A program made the translations under genes and the position numbers. Positions 18,983-28,847 of a stretch of 64,000 nucleotides of DNA are shown here, piece by piece. Position 1 is the first letter of the stretch. Every line of letters begins with the position of its first letter. The notes below the pieces were generated by a model. That model was not told where the DNA came from. It ran no database searches and worked only from the letters and a program-made list of their open reading frames with translations. The stretch is taken from assembly GCA_965230635.1 (NCBI GenBank), contig CBDDLJ010000023.1, forward strand, positions 89,863-153,862, written 5' to 3'. The stretch is from CBDDLJ01 sp965230635 (GTDB lineage Bacteria; Pseudomonadota; Gammaproteobacteria; UBA1113).

Positions 18983-19276
18983 TTAACGTGTACTGCTTAC
19001 GGACAATGATGCAGTAGCAGTAGGCACGTCATCTAATGCACTATTTACTGGTTGCTGTTCAGCTTCTTTCGCTGCAGCGGCGGCTAATAAGGCTTCCCAT
19101 TCAGACTGCATACTTCTAAAAACAGCCACATGTTCTCCTAGCTTCGCATAAAGTTGGGAACAGCCTAAACGTGTTTCACGAAATGCTCGCACCATATTGC
19201 CTCTCACTTCATTTACTGTTTCTTGCTGCTGTGGTGTTAATTGGCGAGACGATAAGCCATTGTCTGATTCCTTCAT
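18983..19276 (-). CDS. Small hypothetical protein
   Basis: 97 residues from the ATG at 19274-19276, which follows AGGAGATAGTG; a GTG one codon earlier is too close to the ribosome site. The sequence is helical and charged (TVNEVRGNMVRAFRETRLGC), with an alanine-rich stretch (ALLAAAAAKEAEQQ). No family recognised. It faces the gene at 18327, 18 bases apart. Confidence 0.55.
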   Translation of the reverse strand: MKESDNGLSSRQLTPQQQETVNEVRGNMVRAFRETRLGCSQLYAKLGEHVAVFRSMQSEWEALLAAAAAKEAEQQPVNSALDDVPTATASLSVSSTR

Positions 19277-19520
19277 CACTATCTCCTTGTTTATACTATT
19301 TATCTATGCATATATACTAATGAGGCTAACCGGAAAAAGCAACTTTTTTCTCTTATTTTCAATATGTTATGAAAATATACTGCAGAGGAGAAATGCGTTA
19401 TTTTTAAATCAATTTTTGCAATGAAATTGTTCAAAAAAGAACACTATAAGAACGATGCTGAACAAAATAATACCCATATACAGCATTACTGCTATACGCT
19501 CCTTGCTAGCAAGCAGATAA

Positions 19521-19554
19521 TATCCTAAGATTGTGCAATCATTTTATTAGGATA
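19521..19554. promoter_or_regulatory. Nested inverted repeat upstream of lipB
   Basis: TATCCTAA (19521-19528) and TTAGGATA (19547-19554) form a perfect 8-bp inverted repeat; just inside it GATTG-TG-CAATC is a second palindrome. It ends 13 bases before the lipB ATG, so it may be an operator or a hairpin in the leader. No regulator can be named. Confidence 0.35.
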
Positions 19555-19567
19555 ATTCCACACTATA

Positions 19568-20224
19568 ATGGATCTCGCAACTATTAATTGTAAAAAATTA
19601 GGACAAAAAGATTATCAAACCGTCTGGGATGATATGCAATTGTTCACAAAAGAACGAACAATCGATACACCCGATGAAATTTGGCTACTTGAGCATCCTC
19701 CTGTTTTTACGCAAGGATTAGCAGGCAAAGAAGAGCACCTATTATTTCCTGGTGATATTCCCGTGATCCATGTCGATCGAGGTGGTCAAGTGACTTATCA
19801 CGGTCCAGGCCAATTGATTGCTTATATATTGATTAATATTAAAAGACGCCAGATGAATATACGACAATTAGTCTCTGGTATTGAAAATGCCGTCATAGAT
19901 GTATTACAATGCTACGGCGTACAGGCGAAAACTCGCGCAGATGCACCTGGTGTCTATGTAAATGGTGCAAAAATTGCCTCGTTGGGATTGCGTATTCGAC
20001 GTGGCTGCTCCTATCATGGACTAAGTTTTAATATAGCAATGGATATCACACCGTTTAAGCGTATCAACCCTTGTGGGATGAAAAATTTGCCAATCGTACA
20101 GCTGCAAAATTTTGTGCCAGCTATCTCCATAGGCAAAATATTACCGCAGGTTGAACAAGCCTTGCTATCACAGATAAGTCGATTTCCCATAAAACCTATG
20201 AAAAAATCAAAACAGACATGTTAA
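19568..20224 (+). CDS. lipB: Octanoyl-[acyl-carrier-protein] transferase LipB
   Basis: Moves octanoate from ACP to lipoyl domains of 2-oxoacid dehydrogenases and the glycine cleavage H protein. 218 residues. The family motif RGGQVTYHGPGQL is present, with catalytic Lys135 (GAKIASLG) and Cys169 (NPCGM). Start ATG at 19568 gives the normal N-terminus. lipA follows 10 bases after the stop, forming the usual lipoate operon. Confidence 0.95.
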   Translation: MDLATINCKKLGQKDYQTVWDDMQLFTKERTIDTPDEIWLLEHPPVFTQGLAGKEEHLLFPGDIPVIHVDRGGQVTYHGPGQLIAYILINIKRRQMNIRQLVSGIENAVIDVLQCYGVQAKTRADAPGVYVNGAKIASLGLRIRRGCSYHGLSFNIAMDITPFKRINPCGMKNLPIVQLQNFVPAISIGKILPQVEQALLSQISRFPIKPMKKSKQTC

Positions 20225-20234
20225 GGGACCAGTC

Positions 20235-21188
20235 ATGACAAAAGCAACATATAATCCCACAGAAAAGCAACTTGGTGCTGCCAAAATGGCTCGTATTCCG
20301 ATCAAAATTGAAAATACAAAGCCTGCGCTAGCAAAACCTTCTTGGATACGTGTAAAAATTCCAACAGGCAATAAAATTAATCGTATTAAAAGTATGTTGC
20401 GCGACAAGCATCTTTATAGCGTGTGTGAAGAAGCTTCCTGCCCTAACTTAGCGGAATGCTTTAGCCACGGTACAGCGACCTTCATGATCATGGGTGATAA
20501 ATGCACTAGGCGCTGTACTTTTTGTGATGTTGGCCACGGACGTCCTGATCCGCTAGATCCAAACGAACCGTTACATTTAGCCGAAACAATCAAAAAAATG
20601 GGCTTGCGTTATGTTGTGATTACATCAGTTGATCGAGATGATTTACGCGATGGCGGTGCAAGCCATTTTGCTGCCTGTATTCATCAGGCACGGCTATTAA
20701 CACCCAATATAAAAATCGAAGTGTTAGTCCCTGATTTTCGTGGCCGTTTAGAAAAAGCATTAACGCAATTAGCAAAACATTTACCTGACGTCTTCAATCA
20801 CAATATTGAAACGGCGCCCCGATTATATAAATCCGTACGTCCTGGCTCAGACTATGCCTGGTCTTTACGTTTATTGAAAGAATTTAAACAACAACACCCC
20901 GACATACCTACAAAATCGGGAATGATGCTAGGTTTAGGTGAAACTGACGATGAAATTGAGCAAGTACTAAGTGATTTGCGTGCACATGACGTGACTATGT
21001 TAACCTTAGGCCAGTACTTACAACCATCACAATATCACGCACCGGTGGATCGCTATGTTCATCCAAAACAATTTGATTATTTTGCTGAAATCGCAAAAAA
21101 AATGGGCTTTACCAATGTTGCCAGTGGTCCACTGGTGCGTTCATCGTATCACGCTGACCGGCAAGCTGCTGGGGAAACAATTTCATAG
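20235..21188 (+). CDS. lipA: Lipoyl synthase LipA
   Basis: Radical SAM enzyme that inserts two sulfurs into the octanoyl chain. 317 residues. The auxiliary cluster motif CEEASCPNLAEC and the radical SAM motif CTRRCTFC are both complete, and the C-terminal RSSYHADR serine motif is present. Forms an operon with lipB and is followed 16 bases later by the lssY-like gene. Confidence 0.97.
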   Translation: MTKATYNPTEKQLGAAKMARIPIKIENTKPALAKPSWIRVKIPTGNKINRIKSMLRDKHLYSVCEEASCPNLAECFSHGTATFMIMGDKCTRRCTFCDVGHGRPDPLDPNEPLHLAETIKKMGLRYVVITSVDRDDLRDGGASHFAACIHQARLLTPNIKIEVLVPDFRGRLEKALTQLAKHLPDVFNHNIETAPRLYKSVRPGSDYAWSLRLLKEFKQQHPDIPTKSGMMLGLGETDDEIEQVLSDLRAHDVTMLTLGQYLQPSQYHAPVDRYVHPKQFDYFAEIAKKMGFTNVASGPLVRSSYHADRQAAGETIS

Positions 21189-21204
21189 GTAAATAGGATT
21201 TTAC

Positions 21205-23268
21205 ATGGAATTTTTTGAGCACATCAAGCCCTGGTTAGAATGGCTACATAATCACCCTCACCTGGCTGGCTTCGCAACCTTCATTATATCACTTGCAGAA
21301 TCGCTTGCCGTGATTGGGCTAATCATACCTGGCACTGTCATGATGACAGCTATTGGGATCTTAATTGGTGCTGGCGTTATTGATTTTTGGCAAACTATTA
21401 TTGCCGCTATTTTAGGCGCCATTGTTGGTGATAGTTTAAGTTATCGCCTAGGTTATCATTTTAATGATCAACTACGTAACATATGGCCTTTCAAAAAATA
21501 TCCGGTCTTTATAGAAAAAGGCGAAGCTTTTTTTCGACGTCATGGCGGGAAAAGTGTATTTCTTGGACGCTTCGTTGGTCCTGTACGCCCTATTGTACCG
21601 GTTATTGCCGGCATGTTATCGTTAGAACGTAGCCGTTTTTTAATATCTAATATCACCTCTGCATTTTTATGGGCACCTTTTTACATGTTGCCTGGCATGT
21701 TAATCGGCTATGCCTCACTTGAATTAGAGCCTGCCATGGCTACTCGATTTGTATTATTCATCGTCACAATGTTAATTATTATTGGATTAACTGCATGGTT
21801 TTTCAAAATTATTATCCTCTCTCTATTGCGTTTCGCTAACCACTGGTTAGACAAACTGTGGGCTTTTATGAAAAGTCATCGAGGCACTCGCCCACTTTGC
21901 CGTGCTCTGGCAGATCCCTACCATCCTCGCGAGCACGGACAATTAACACTGGCCATTTTTTGTTGCTTATGTTTGATCGCTTTTGTTGTCTTCTCAACAT
22001 TAGAAGTATCAGCAGATTACTTTTTGAATGTAAAACTGGCAACATACAATTACTTTCAAAGCTTTGGTAATCCCAAAATACTCAAAACCAGTATCCTTAT
22101 CACTTTTTTAGGTGACAAAATAAATCTTATTCTAGCTGGTTTAACAACGACTTTATTTTTATTCTGGCAAAAACGCCCTAGGACAGCGTTTCATTTTCTT
22201 ACCCTAATCATACTGACAGCTGTTTGCATTTGGATATTGAAAACTGGATTCAATTCCCCGCGCCCTGCAATGCTTGCCTATGAGAAAGACTCTTTTCCTA
22301 GTGGACACACCGCATTAAGCATAGCAATTTATGGTTTTCTTGCTGTATTGCTTTGTCGCAATCTAAATAGCTATTGGCGCATTATTATTTACTCATTAAC
22401 TGTACTCATTTGCGCTGCAATTATATTCACACGTCTATATTTAGCAGCACATTGGATCACTGATATTATCAGTGGATGCCTACTAGGCTTTACTCTCTTA
22501 AGTGCCATCACTATTTCTTATCGGCGATTAAAAATTCGACGAATTCCAGAATTTTGGACCTTTTTAGTTTTTATTATTGTATTAATCGCCGGAATAACTT
22601 GGCACTACCATCATCAATATGCAACACAGCTCAAAACATTCAGCATAGAGATCCCTGAAAAGAGTTTATCTATGCAGCATTGGTGGCAGCCTGCTAACAA
22701 TGACAGACCACGGTTTCGCACGTCACGAGCAGGCAAGCCCATTCAGTTATTTAACGTACAATGGGCAGATTACCCTGCTGAAATTATAGTACAATTACAA
22801 AAAGACGGTTGGCAAACACTCCCAGCGCTATCCTTAGCTGTGATGATTAATAATTTAACTACAGATGATAAAGAAGAGTCATTACCTTTTATTCCAAAAT
22901 ACTACAGTGGCAAAAAGCCTCTACTAATTATGTTTAAAGCTGCTGAAAAAGGCAATGTCTTACTCGTGCTACGTTTGTGGAGTTCAAAAATTAAATTTAA
23001 AAACTCTGACTTACCATTACTATTTGGGACAATAACGTATGAAATGCCACGCCAACATCAATTCTGGAAGCACAAAGCACACCGTTTACTAAAAGAAACA
23101 TTTCCTCCTGCAATAAACATGTTAATGCCAGCTCTGTCTCGCTATAAATGGAAACTGCATGTCTATCCTGATAAGGTAAAACCACAAAAAAATTACTTAA
23201 ACAATGAGTGGAGTGAAACTTTATATATAAGACCAATAAATTGGTCCGAGCACACTGTTTCCAGCTGA
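21205..23268 (+). CDS. lssY: DedA-PAP2 fusion protein (LssY-like)
   Basis: 687-residue membrane protein with three parts. Residues about 1-200 are a DedA/SNARE-associated domain (SLAVIGLIIPGTV, FLGRFVGPVRPIVPVIAGM). About 240-440 are a PAP2 phosphatase with the three motifs KTGFNSPRP, SFPSGHTALS and RLYLAAHWITDIISG. About 480-687 are a soluble domain resembling the LssY C-terminal domain, with FRTSRAGKPIQLFNVQWA. This architecture is known from Legionella LssY. It probably flips and dephosphorylates lipid phosphates, such as undecaprenyl-PP, at the inner membrane; substrate not shown. Closely follows lipA. Confidence 0.85.
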   Translation: MEFFEHIKPWLEWLHNHPHLAGFATFIISLAESLAVIGLIIPGTVMMTAIGILIGAGVIDFWQTIIAAILGAIVGDSLSYRLGYHFNDQLRNIWPFKKYPVFIEKGEAFFRRHGGKSVFLGRFVGPVRPIVPVIAGMLSLERSRFLISNITSAFLWAPFYMLPGMLIGYASLELEPAMATRFVLFIVTMLIIIGLTAWFFKIIILSLLRFANHWLDKLWAFMKSHRGTRPLCRALADPYHPREHGQLTLAIFCCLCLIAFVVFSTLEVSADYFLNVKLATYNYFQSFGNPKILKTSILITFLGDKINLILAGLTTTLFLFWQKRPRTAFHFLTLIILTAVCIWILKTGFNSPRPAMLAYEKDSFPSGHTALSIAIYGFLAVLLCRNLNSYWRIIIYSLTVLICAAIIFTRLYLAAHWITDIISGCLLGFTLLSAITISYRRLKIRRIPEFWTFLVFIIVLIAGITWHYHHQYATQLKTFSIEIPEKSLSMQHWWQPANNDRPRFRTSRAGKPIQLFNVQWADYPAEIIVQLQKDGWQTLPALSLAVMINNLTTDDKEESLPFIPKYYSGKKPLLIMFKAAEKGNVLLVLRLWSSKIKFKNSDLPLLFGTITYEMPRQHQFWKHKAHRLLKETFPPAINMLMPALSRYKWKLHVYPDKVKPQKNYLNNEWSETLYIRPINWSEHTVSS

Positions 23269-23342
23269 TTCATACCTTTATTACTGAGTATTTATAATAT
23301 CGACAGTGCCTGTTGTTAACTGAGCTATCACATCGATTATAG

Positions 23343-23954
23343 TCAAGAATCCATCCCCCAAGGTGGCAGTAAATTTTGCGGGATTTTTAATTGATTCAAT
23401 ACGCGAGCAACAATAAAGTCGACTAAACTATTAATATCTTGTGGTTTATGGTAGAAACCTGGTGAAGCTGGTAACACGGTAACACCAATACGCGCTAATT
23501 TTAACAAATTTTCTAAATGGATGACCGACAACGGTGTTTCTCGATGCACAAGGATCAATTGTCCTTGCTCCTTCATTACCACATCTGCTGCTCGCTCTAA
23601 CAAATTATCGCTGGTACCATGCGCAATCGCAGAGACACAACTGCTACTACAAGGACAAATTACCATTTTGGAAACGTTTGCTGAGCCACTAGCAACGGGA
23701 GCAGTCCAGTCTTTTTCATCAAAGACAGTGATTAACTCCGATGCTACTTGACAATGAGCGGCAAAAAAATCAGTTATTGCACTTGCTTCACTAGGAACAG
23801 ACAAACCTTCCTCTAAACGAAATACCGTGCGGGCCGCTTTGCTCATTAATAAATACACTGGATAATTGGCTTGGGTTAGGCACTGGACTAAACGCATGCC
23901 ATAGCGCGCACCCGATGCACCACTTATTCCAACAATAATAGGTTCAATTGACAC
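23343..23954 (-). CDS. ubiX: Flavin prenyltransferase UbiX
   Basis: Makes prenylated FMN for the decarboxylase UbiD in ubiquinone synthesis. 203 residues with the opening VGISGASGARYGMRL, the SKAARTVFRLE block and the CPCSSSCVSAIAHG segment. Start is a GTG overlapping the last 11 bases of mpl, indicating translational coupling. Confidence 0.93.
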   Translation of the reverse strand: MSIEPIIVGISGASGARYGMRLVQCLTQANYPVYLLMSKAARTVFRLEEGLSVPSEASAITDFFAAHCQVASELITVFDEKDWTAPVASGSANVSKMVICPCSSSCVSAIAHGTSDNLLERAADVVMKEQGQLILVHRETPLSVIHLENLLKLARIGVTVLPASPGFYHKPQDINSLVDFIVARVLNQLKIPQNLLPPWGMDS

Positions 23955-25302
23955 GCTTTAGCTCCTGTAAAAATTTATCATGCACACCAGCAAAGCTTTT
24001 ATTGCTCATTATCAACACATGGTCGCCTGCTCGTGCTTGCACACTTAACTCTGTCACTAACGCTGAAATATCGCTAAAAACACGTATAGGCTGCTGATAT
24101 TGCGTCGTTACTGCATCTAAAGTCCAACTGCTTTTGGCTGGCTTTGCTAAAATAATGCTATCGGCTTCACGTAAAGCGGATCCCATTTGCGTTAAATGTA
24201 CTCCTGCTGCCATTGAGTTTGAAGCAAATTCAACGACCGCAATAATACGCTGATTTCCAACACGTTTACGTAAGGCATTGATCGTCATAGCAATGGCTGT
24301 CGGATGATGGGCAAAGTCATCGTATACCGTCACACCACGCACTTGCCCGCGAACTTGCATACGTCGTTTCACCCCAGAAAATTCACATAAAGCCTCGCAT
24401 GAAGCTTTAATGGAAATACCTACATGCTGCGCTGCAATTATGGCAGCCAGTGCATTTTTGACATTATGCTCGCCAAAACTTTGCCAAGCAACTTCCCCAA
24501 CTTTCCTCCCACAATGATGAACAGCAAACTGACTACCATCCACGTTGATATAATCTGCCGTATAACCCTCATCATGATCAATAAACTGCACCGGAGACCA
24601 CACTCCTTGCGAAAAAACTTGTTGCAAGTTTTCATCCTTGTCAGGACTGATAATTAAACCATTGCCGGGCACCGTACGCACTAAATAATGACATTGCAAT
24701 TGAATAGCGGCTAAGTCTTTATATATATCTGCATGATCAAATTCTAAATTATTTAAAATTAATGTGCGGGGGTGGTAATGAATAAATTTAGGTCGTTTAT
24801 CAAAAAAAGCGGTATCATACTCATCAGCTTCTATGACAAAATAAGGTGCTTTACCTACAGTTGCAGAACAAGAAAAATTTTCAGGAGCACCACCTATCAA
24901 ATAACCAGGATTTTTACCACAATAATTCAAAATCCACGCCAGCATACTGCTTGTTGTTGTCTTACCATGTGTCCCCGCTACCGCTAAAACCCAGCGCGTT
25001 GACAATACATTAGCAGCTAACCATTCAGGCCCAGATTGATAAGGCAAGTTTTCATTTAAAATATATTCAACAAAAGGATTACCTCGACTCAATGCATTAC
25101 CAATAATAAAGCAATCCGGTTGATCTTCTAATAATGCTGGATCATAACCTTCGTATAATGAAATACCTCGTGCACGTAACTGATCACTCATAGGAGGATA
25201 AACATTCGCATCTGAGCCTGAAACTTGCCACCCCATTTCTTCTGCAATGACGGCAATGCCTCCCATAAAGGTACCACAAATACCAAGAATATGTATTCTC
25301 AT
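23944..25302 (-). CDS. mpl: UDP-N-acetylmuramate:L-alanyl-gamma-D-glutamyl-meso-diaminopimelate ligase
   Basis: Murein peptide ligase that recycles the tripeptide released during wall turnover by joining it to UDP-MurNAc. 452 residues, Mur ligase family. N-terminal HILGICGTFMGG nucleotide motif, ATP loop VAGTHGKTTTSSM (about residues 108-120), central NNLEFDHADIY and C-terminal YDDFAHHPTAI are all present; the last is characteristic of Mpl and MurC. GGAGG lies 7 bases before the ATG. Forms an operon with ubiX. Confidence 0.95.
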   Translation of the reverse strand: MRIHILGICGTFMGGIAVIAEEMGWQVSGSDANVYPPMSDQLRARGISLYEGYDPALLEDQPDCFIIGNALSRGNPFVEYILNENLPYQSGPEWLAANVLSTRWVLAVAGTHGKTTTSSMLAWILNYCGKNPGYLIGGAPENFSCSATVGKAPYFVIEADEYDTAFFDKRPKFIHYHPRTLILNNLEFDHADIYKDLAAIQLQCHYLVRTVPGNGLIISPDKDENLQQVFSQGVWSPVQFIDHDEGYTADYINVDGSQFAVHHCGRKVGEVAWQSFGEHNVKNALAAIIAAQHVGISIKASCEALCEFSGVKRRMQVRGQVRGVTVYDDFAHHPTAIAMTINALRKRVGNQRIIAVVEFASNSMAAGVHLTQMGSALREADSIILAKPAKSSWTLDAVTTQYQQPIRVFSDISALVTELSVQARAGDHVLIMSNKSFAGVHDKFLQELKRVN

Positions 25303-25523
25303 GACACGCCTCCGATGAACATAAACAGTAAAGATAATATCAACAGATACGACTTGATAAAAAAAGTCAAAATATTGCCAATCTTTAGCACTGTTAGATT
25401 ACCTTACCACTGCGTAACCAGAATAAAAAATATAGTTTAGCAGGAAGATCAAACAAAATAAATGGCAACAATAATCGATTCGCGTTACACTATTTGCCAA
25501 GAAATCTGTTATGGAAAATGCAA

Positions 25524-26789
25524 ATGAGCGCAAAAAATATCTTTTATGCCCAATCCGGCGGGGTCACTTCGGTTATTAATGCATCAGCATGTGCTGTCAT
25601 TGAAACAGCTAGACAATATCCTGAACAATTTGCGAAAGTCTATGCTGGCTCAAATGGCATTATTGGCGCGCTACGAGAAGAATTAATCGATACTAGCCAA
25701 GAAACTGAGCAAGCAATCCGTGCGTTAAAACACACGCCTGGCGGTGCATTTGGGTCTTGTCGCTACAAATTAAAAGGCTTAGATGAGAATAAAGCAGAAT
25801 ATGAACGCTTAATTCAAGTTTTCTCTGCGCATAATATTGCTTATTTTCTTTATAATGGCGGCGGTGATTCACAAGATACCGCCCACAAAGTCGCTCAAAT
25901 GGGACAGCAACTTGGTTACCCTATTCAATGCATCGGTATCCCAAAAACAGTTGACAATGATTTAGCCATTACCGATAACTGCCCTGGCTTTGGCTCTGTT
26001 GCGAAATACGTTGCCGTTTCTATACGCGAAGCCGGACTGGATGTCGCGTCTATGGCTGAAACGTCAACGAAAGTTTTCATTATGGAAGTGATGGGACGCC
26101 ATGCTGGCTGGATTGCTGCAGCAAGTGGTTTAGCCGCTGAAAATGAAGCTGATGCTCCCCATATCATTTTGTTTCCTGAAGTGCCTCTTCAGCAACAACG
26201 GTTTTTGCAAAAAGTTGAACAATGTGTGCAGCAATACGGATACTGTGCCATCGTCGTATCAGAAGGTTTGCTCAATGAACAAGGCAAACTGTTAAGTGAT
26301 ACTGGATTAACCGATGCGTTTGGCCATGCGCAATTAGGCGGTGTTGCCTTAACTATCGCACAACTTATTAAACGCGAATTAAACTATAAATACCATTGGG
26401 CGGTTGCCGATTATTTGCAACGATCCGCCCGCCATATCGCATCGCAAACCGACGTTGAACAAGCTTATGCATTGGGAAAAGCCGCCGTAGAATTTTGTCG
26501 ACAAGGAAAGTCTGGCATCATGACAACCATCGTGCGCGAATCAAATAATCCTTATCGCTGGAAAATTGGTGAGACCCCACTAGACCATGTTGCTAATATT
26601 GAACAACCGCTACCTAGCCACTATATCAGCGATGATGGCTTTCATATTACTCAAGCATGCCGTCATTATTTACAGCCACTGATTCAAGGTGAAGCTTACC
26701 CACCCTATCAGCACGGATTACCTGATTACGTAAAATTGAAAAATACAATAGTGGCAAAGAAGTTAACCGATGATTTTGTCACCAGGTAA
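25524..26789 (+). CDS. pfp: Pyrophosphate-dependent 6-phosphofructokinase
   Basis: Phosphorylates fructose 6-phosphate, most likely with pyrophosphate. The nucleotide-site aspartate (GGGDSQ, Asp115) and PKTVDND with Lys141 in place of the glycine of ATP enzymes are the marks of PPi-dependent members. Other core motifs are MGRHAGWIAA and GCRYKLKG-like segments. The frame extends to a TTG at 25494, but ATG 25524 has GGA 8 bases upstream and gives the usual N-terminus (FYAQSGGVTSVINASA). 421 residues. PPi-PFK is the glycolytic type found in Legionella. Confidence 0.88.
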   Translation: MSAKNIFYAQSGGVTSVINASACAVIETARQYPEQFAKVYAGSNGIIGALREELIDTSQETEQAIRALKHTPGGAFGSCRYKLKGLDENKAEYERLIQVFSAHNIAYFLYNGGGDSQDTAHKVAQMGQQLGYPIQCIGIPKTVDNDLAITDNCPGFGSVAKYVAVSIREAGLDVASMAETSTKVFIMEVMGRHAGWIAAASGLAAENEADAPHIILFPEVPLQQQRFLQKVEQCVQQYGYCAIVVSEGLLNEQGKLLSDTGLTDAFGHAQLGGVALTIAQLIKRELNYKYHWAVADYLQRSARHIASQTDVEQAYALGKAAVEFCRQGKSGIMTTIVRESNNPYRWKIGETPLDHVANIEQPLPSHYISDDGFHITQACRHYLQPLIQGEAYPPYQHGLPDYVKLKNTIVAKKLTDDFVTR

Positions 26790-26888
26790 GATCGATAGCC
26801 AATATTGCTATTTGTGTTAATTTTTGCACCGAGTCTTGTGGATTAAAGACAACACCAAAAAATGCTGAATTGTTATCATGGCTTTTGA

Positions 26889-27356
26889 CTAAAATGACTG
26901 CGCTACACTAAAGATCCAATTCAATGCTAAAACCAACGTCCCTAACATAATAACGGCTAGCGTTAAGCCGGAACCTGCTTGGCGCAATGTATCCGTTGGC
27001 TTCACCCGAGCTTCCATAAATAACACACCAAATAAATGACAAAAGCGGCCGGTAATTAACATGATAAATAACACATGCGTGATCACACTCATGGAGCGAA
27101 TGTCGACTCGAATAAGCAAAGTAATTTGTGAAATAATTAATAGCAGAATCAGACAAAAAGGAACATAGTGACAAAAATCCGTATGCGCCTGTATCGCTCG
27201 CTGCATGATAGGATTATCACCACTATCCCTTTTATTCAGTTTCAATGCACGCCGTGTCGAAGAAACATTCATGCTTAAATAACAAAATATGACTGCTAAC
27301 ACAACAAGATAGGCTGAATAAGACACAAAATTATCCAAAACGGGAAATCCTTCCAT
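26889..27356 (-). CDS. MAPEG family membrane protein
   Basis: 155 residues with four hydrophobic segments, in the YecN/MAPEG layout: RRALKLNKRDSGDNPIMQRAIQAHTDFCHYVPFCL corresponds to the family signature around residues 36-70, here quoted by key residues N, R, A, H and Y. MAPEG proteins include glutathione transferases and related enzymes; no activity can be given. The ATG at 27354-27356 follows AGGAG by 8 bases and is preferred over the TTG two codons earlier. Divergent from xseB. Confidence 0.8.
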   Translation of the reverse strand: MEGFPVLDNFVSYSAYLVVLAVIFCYLSMNVSSTRRALKLNKRDSGDNPIMQRAIQAHTDFCHYVPFCLILLLIISQITLLIRVDIRSMSVITHVLFIMLITGRFCHLFGVLFMEARVKPTDTLRQAGSGLTLAVIMLGTLVLALNWIFSVAQSF

Positions 27357-27472
27357 CTTCAATTCTCCTACAAAATGACTTGGCTTGTGATTTTGTTTAT
27401 ACTATACCCATATGTATCTGAAAATGCGAATTTTCAGATATAATAAGCATGTCTAATAATCGGAGGCAAATT

Positions 27473-27733
27473 ATGACAAGAAAAAAAACAAAAACGCAAC
27501 ATTTTGAACAAGCATTGCAAGAATTAACTACTATTGTTGAACAGATGGAAAAAGGTAATTTGAGCTTAGAAGATTCACTAGCAACGTTTGAACGCGGTGT
27601 TAAATTGGCGCGAGAATGCCAACAATCATTACAAGAAGCCTCGCAGAAAGTACAAATCCTTACCGAAAAAAATGAATTAGAGGCATTAACTAACCTATCC
27701 TATGAAGAAGATAACGAGGATATGGATGAATAA
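27473..27733 (+). CDS. xseB: Exodeoxyribonuclease VII small subunit
   Basis: 86-residue coiled-coil-like subunit with the family core HFEQALQELTTIVEQMEKGN and SLEDSLATFERGVKLA. The large subunit XseA is not in the window. The ATG at 27473 follows GGAGG by 6-7 bases; an earlier in-frame ATG at 27449 has no such site. The end overlaps the ispA start by 8 bases. Confidence 0.93.
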   Translation: MTRKKTKTQHFEQALQELTTIVEQMEKGNLSLEDSLATFERGVKLARECQQSLQEASQKVQILTEKNELEALTNLSYEEDNEDMDE

Positions 27734-28616
27734 CACGATTCAGTTTGATGAATTTTTAAGCAGATTAAAATCTCGTAGTACCCAAGTATTGCAGAAATTT
27801 CTTCCAGAAAAAACCGGCATGTTAGAACAAGCCATGCATTATGCTGTTTTTAATGGCGGCAAGCGCTTGAGACCGATTCTAATTTACACCATTGGCCAAG
27901 CATTAGACATAGATTATCATCACCTTGATGGCTGTGCAAGTGCCGTGGAATTGGTGCATGCTTACTCCCTGGTACACGATGACTTGCCAGCCATGGATAA
28001 CAGCGACTTGCGCCGTGGAAAACCAACATGCCACAAAGCATTTGATGAAGCAACTGCGATACTAGCAGGCGATAGCTTACAAACACTAGCATTCACTATT
28101 TTAACTGAGCACACTAACGATCGATTAAATGCTGATAAACGCTGCACCATGTTAGCCATTTTAGCACATGCAAGTGGCACCCATGGCATGGCAGGTGGTC
28201 AAGCACTTGATCTAGCTTATACAGGAACAAAACCCACGCTTGCACAACTAAAAACAATGCATAGCTTAAAAACAGGCGCCTTAATCCGAGCTTGTGCTCT
28301 ATTACCAGCTAGTTTAAAAGGCGTCGATGAAACCATTCAAAACAAACTTAACCGCTATGCACATTATTTAGGGATAGCATTCCAAATTCACGATGACATT
28401 TTAGATATTGAGAGTCCTAGTACTCTGTTAGGTAAACCTCAAGGTACCGATGCCAACAATGCAAAAACTACCTACCCGGATCTCATGAATATGGAGAAAG
28501 CGAAAGCCGTTGCACACGATTATATTGACAAAGCAAAAGAAGAAGTCCAATTTTTACATGAAAAAAACCAACGACTGATGCAATTAGCTGACTACATAGT
28601 TCAAAGAAACTACTGA
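27726..28616 (+). CDS. ispA: Farnesyl diphosphate synthase IspA
   Basis: Condenses IPP with DMAPP and geranyl-PP for ubiquinone and undecaprenyl chains. 296 residues from the ATG at 27726, which follows GAGG by 7 bases and lies within the xseB stop region; the frame also opens at 27702. The two aspartate-rich motifs are present (DDLPAMD and DDILD), with GGKRLRP near the N-terminus. The dxs gene that usually follows in gammaproteobacteria is absent; a decayed transposase region begins instead. Confidence 0.95.
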   Translation: MNNTIQFDEFLSRLKSRSTQVLQKFLPEKTGMLEQAMHYAVFNGGKRLRPILIYTIGQALDIDYHHLDGCASAVELVHAYSLVHDDLPAMDNSDLRRGKPTCHKAFDEATAILAGDSLQTLAFTILTEHTNDRLNADKRCTMLAILAHASGTHGMAGGQALDLAYTGTKPTLAQLKTMHSLKTGALIRACALLPASLKGVDETIQNKLNRYAHYLGIAFQIHDDILDIESPSTLLGKPQGTDANNAKTTYPDLMNMEKAKAVAHDYIDKAKEEVQFLHEKNQRLMQLADYIVQRNY

Positions 28617-28847
28617 TCAGTTAAGCACATCGCCATCGCTCACTAACTCATTGTAAAATAATTATTTTTCGCACAAAACCTCTCCTTCTTCCTGCTTTCA
28701 AAGCAATTTAGAAATGTCCGCTTAGTGAGTTCATTGAACCTATGTTGGTGCAATGTCAAGAATGATTGCTCTTGATATTACCGAGATATAATGAAATTTT
28801 GTGTATGACTATATTTTAGTCATATTAGTTAAACGGTGTATTCCACC

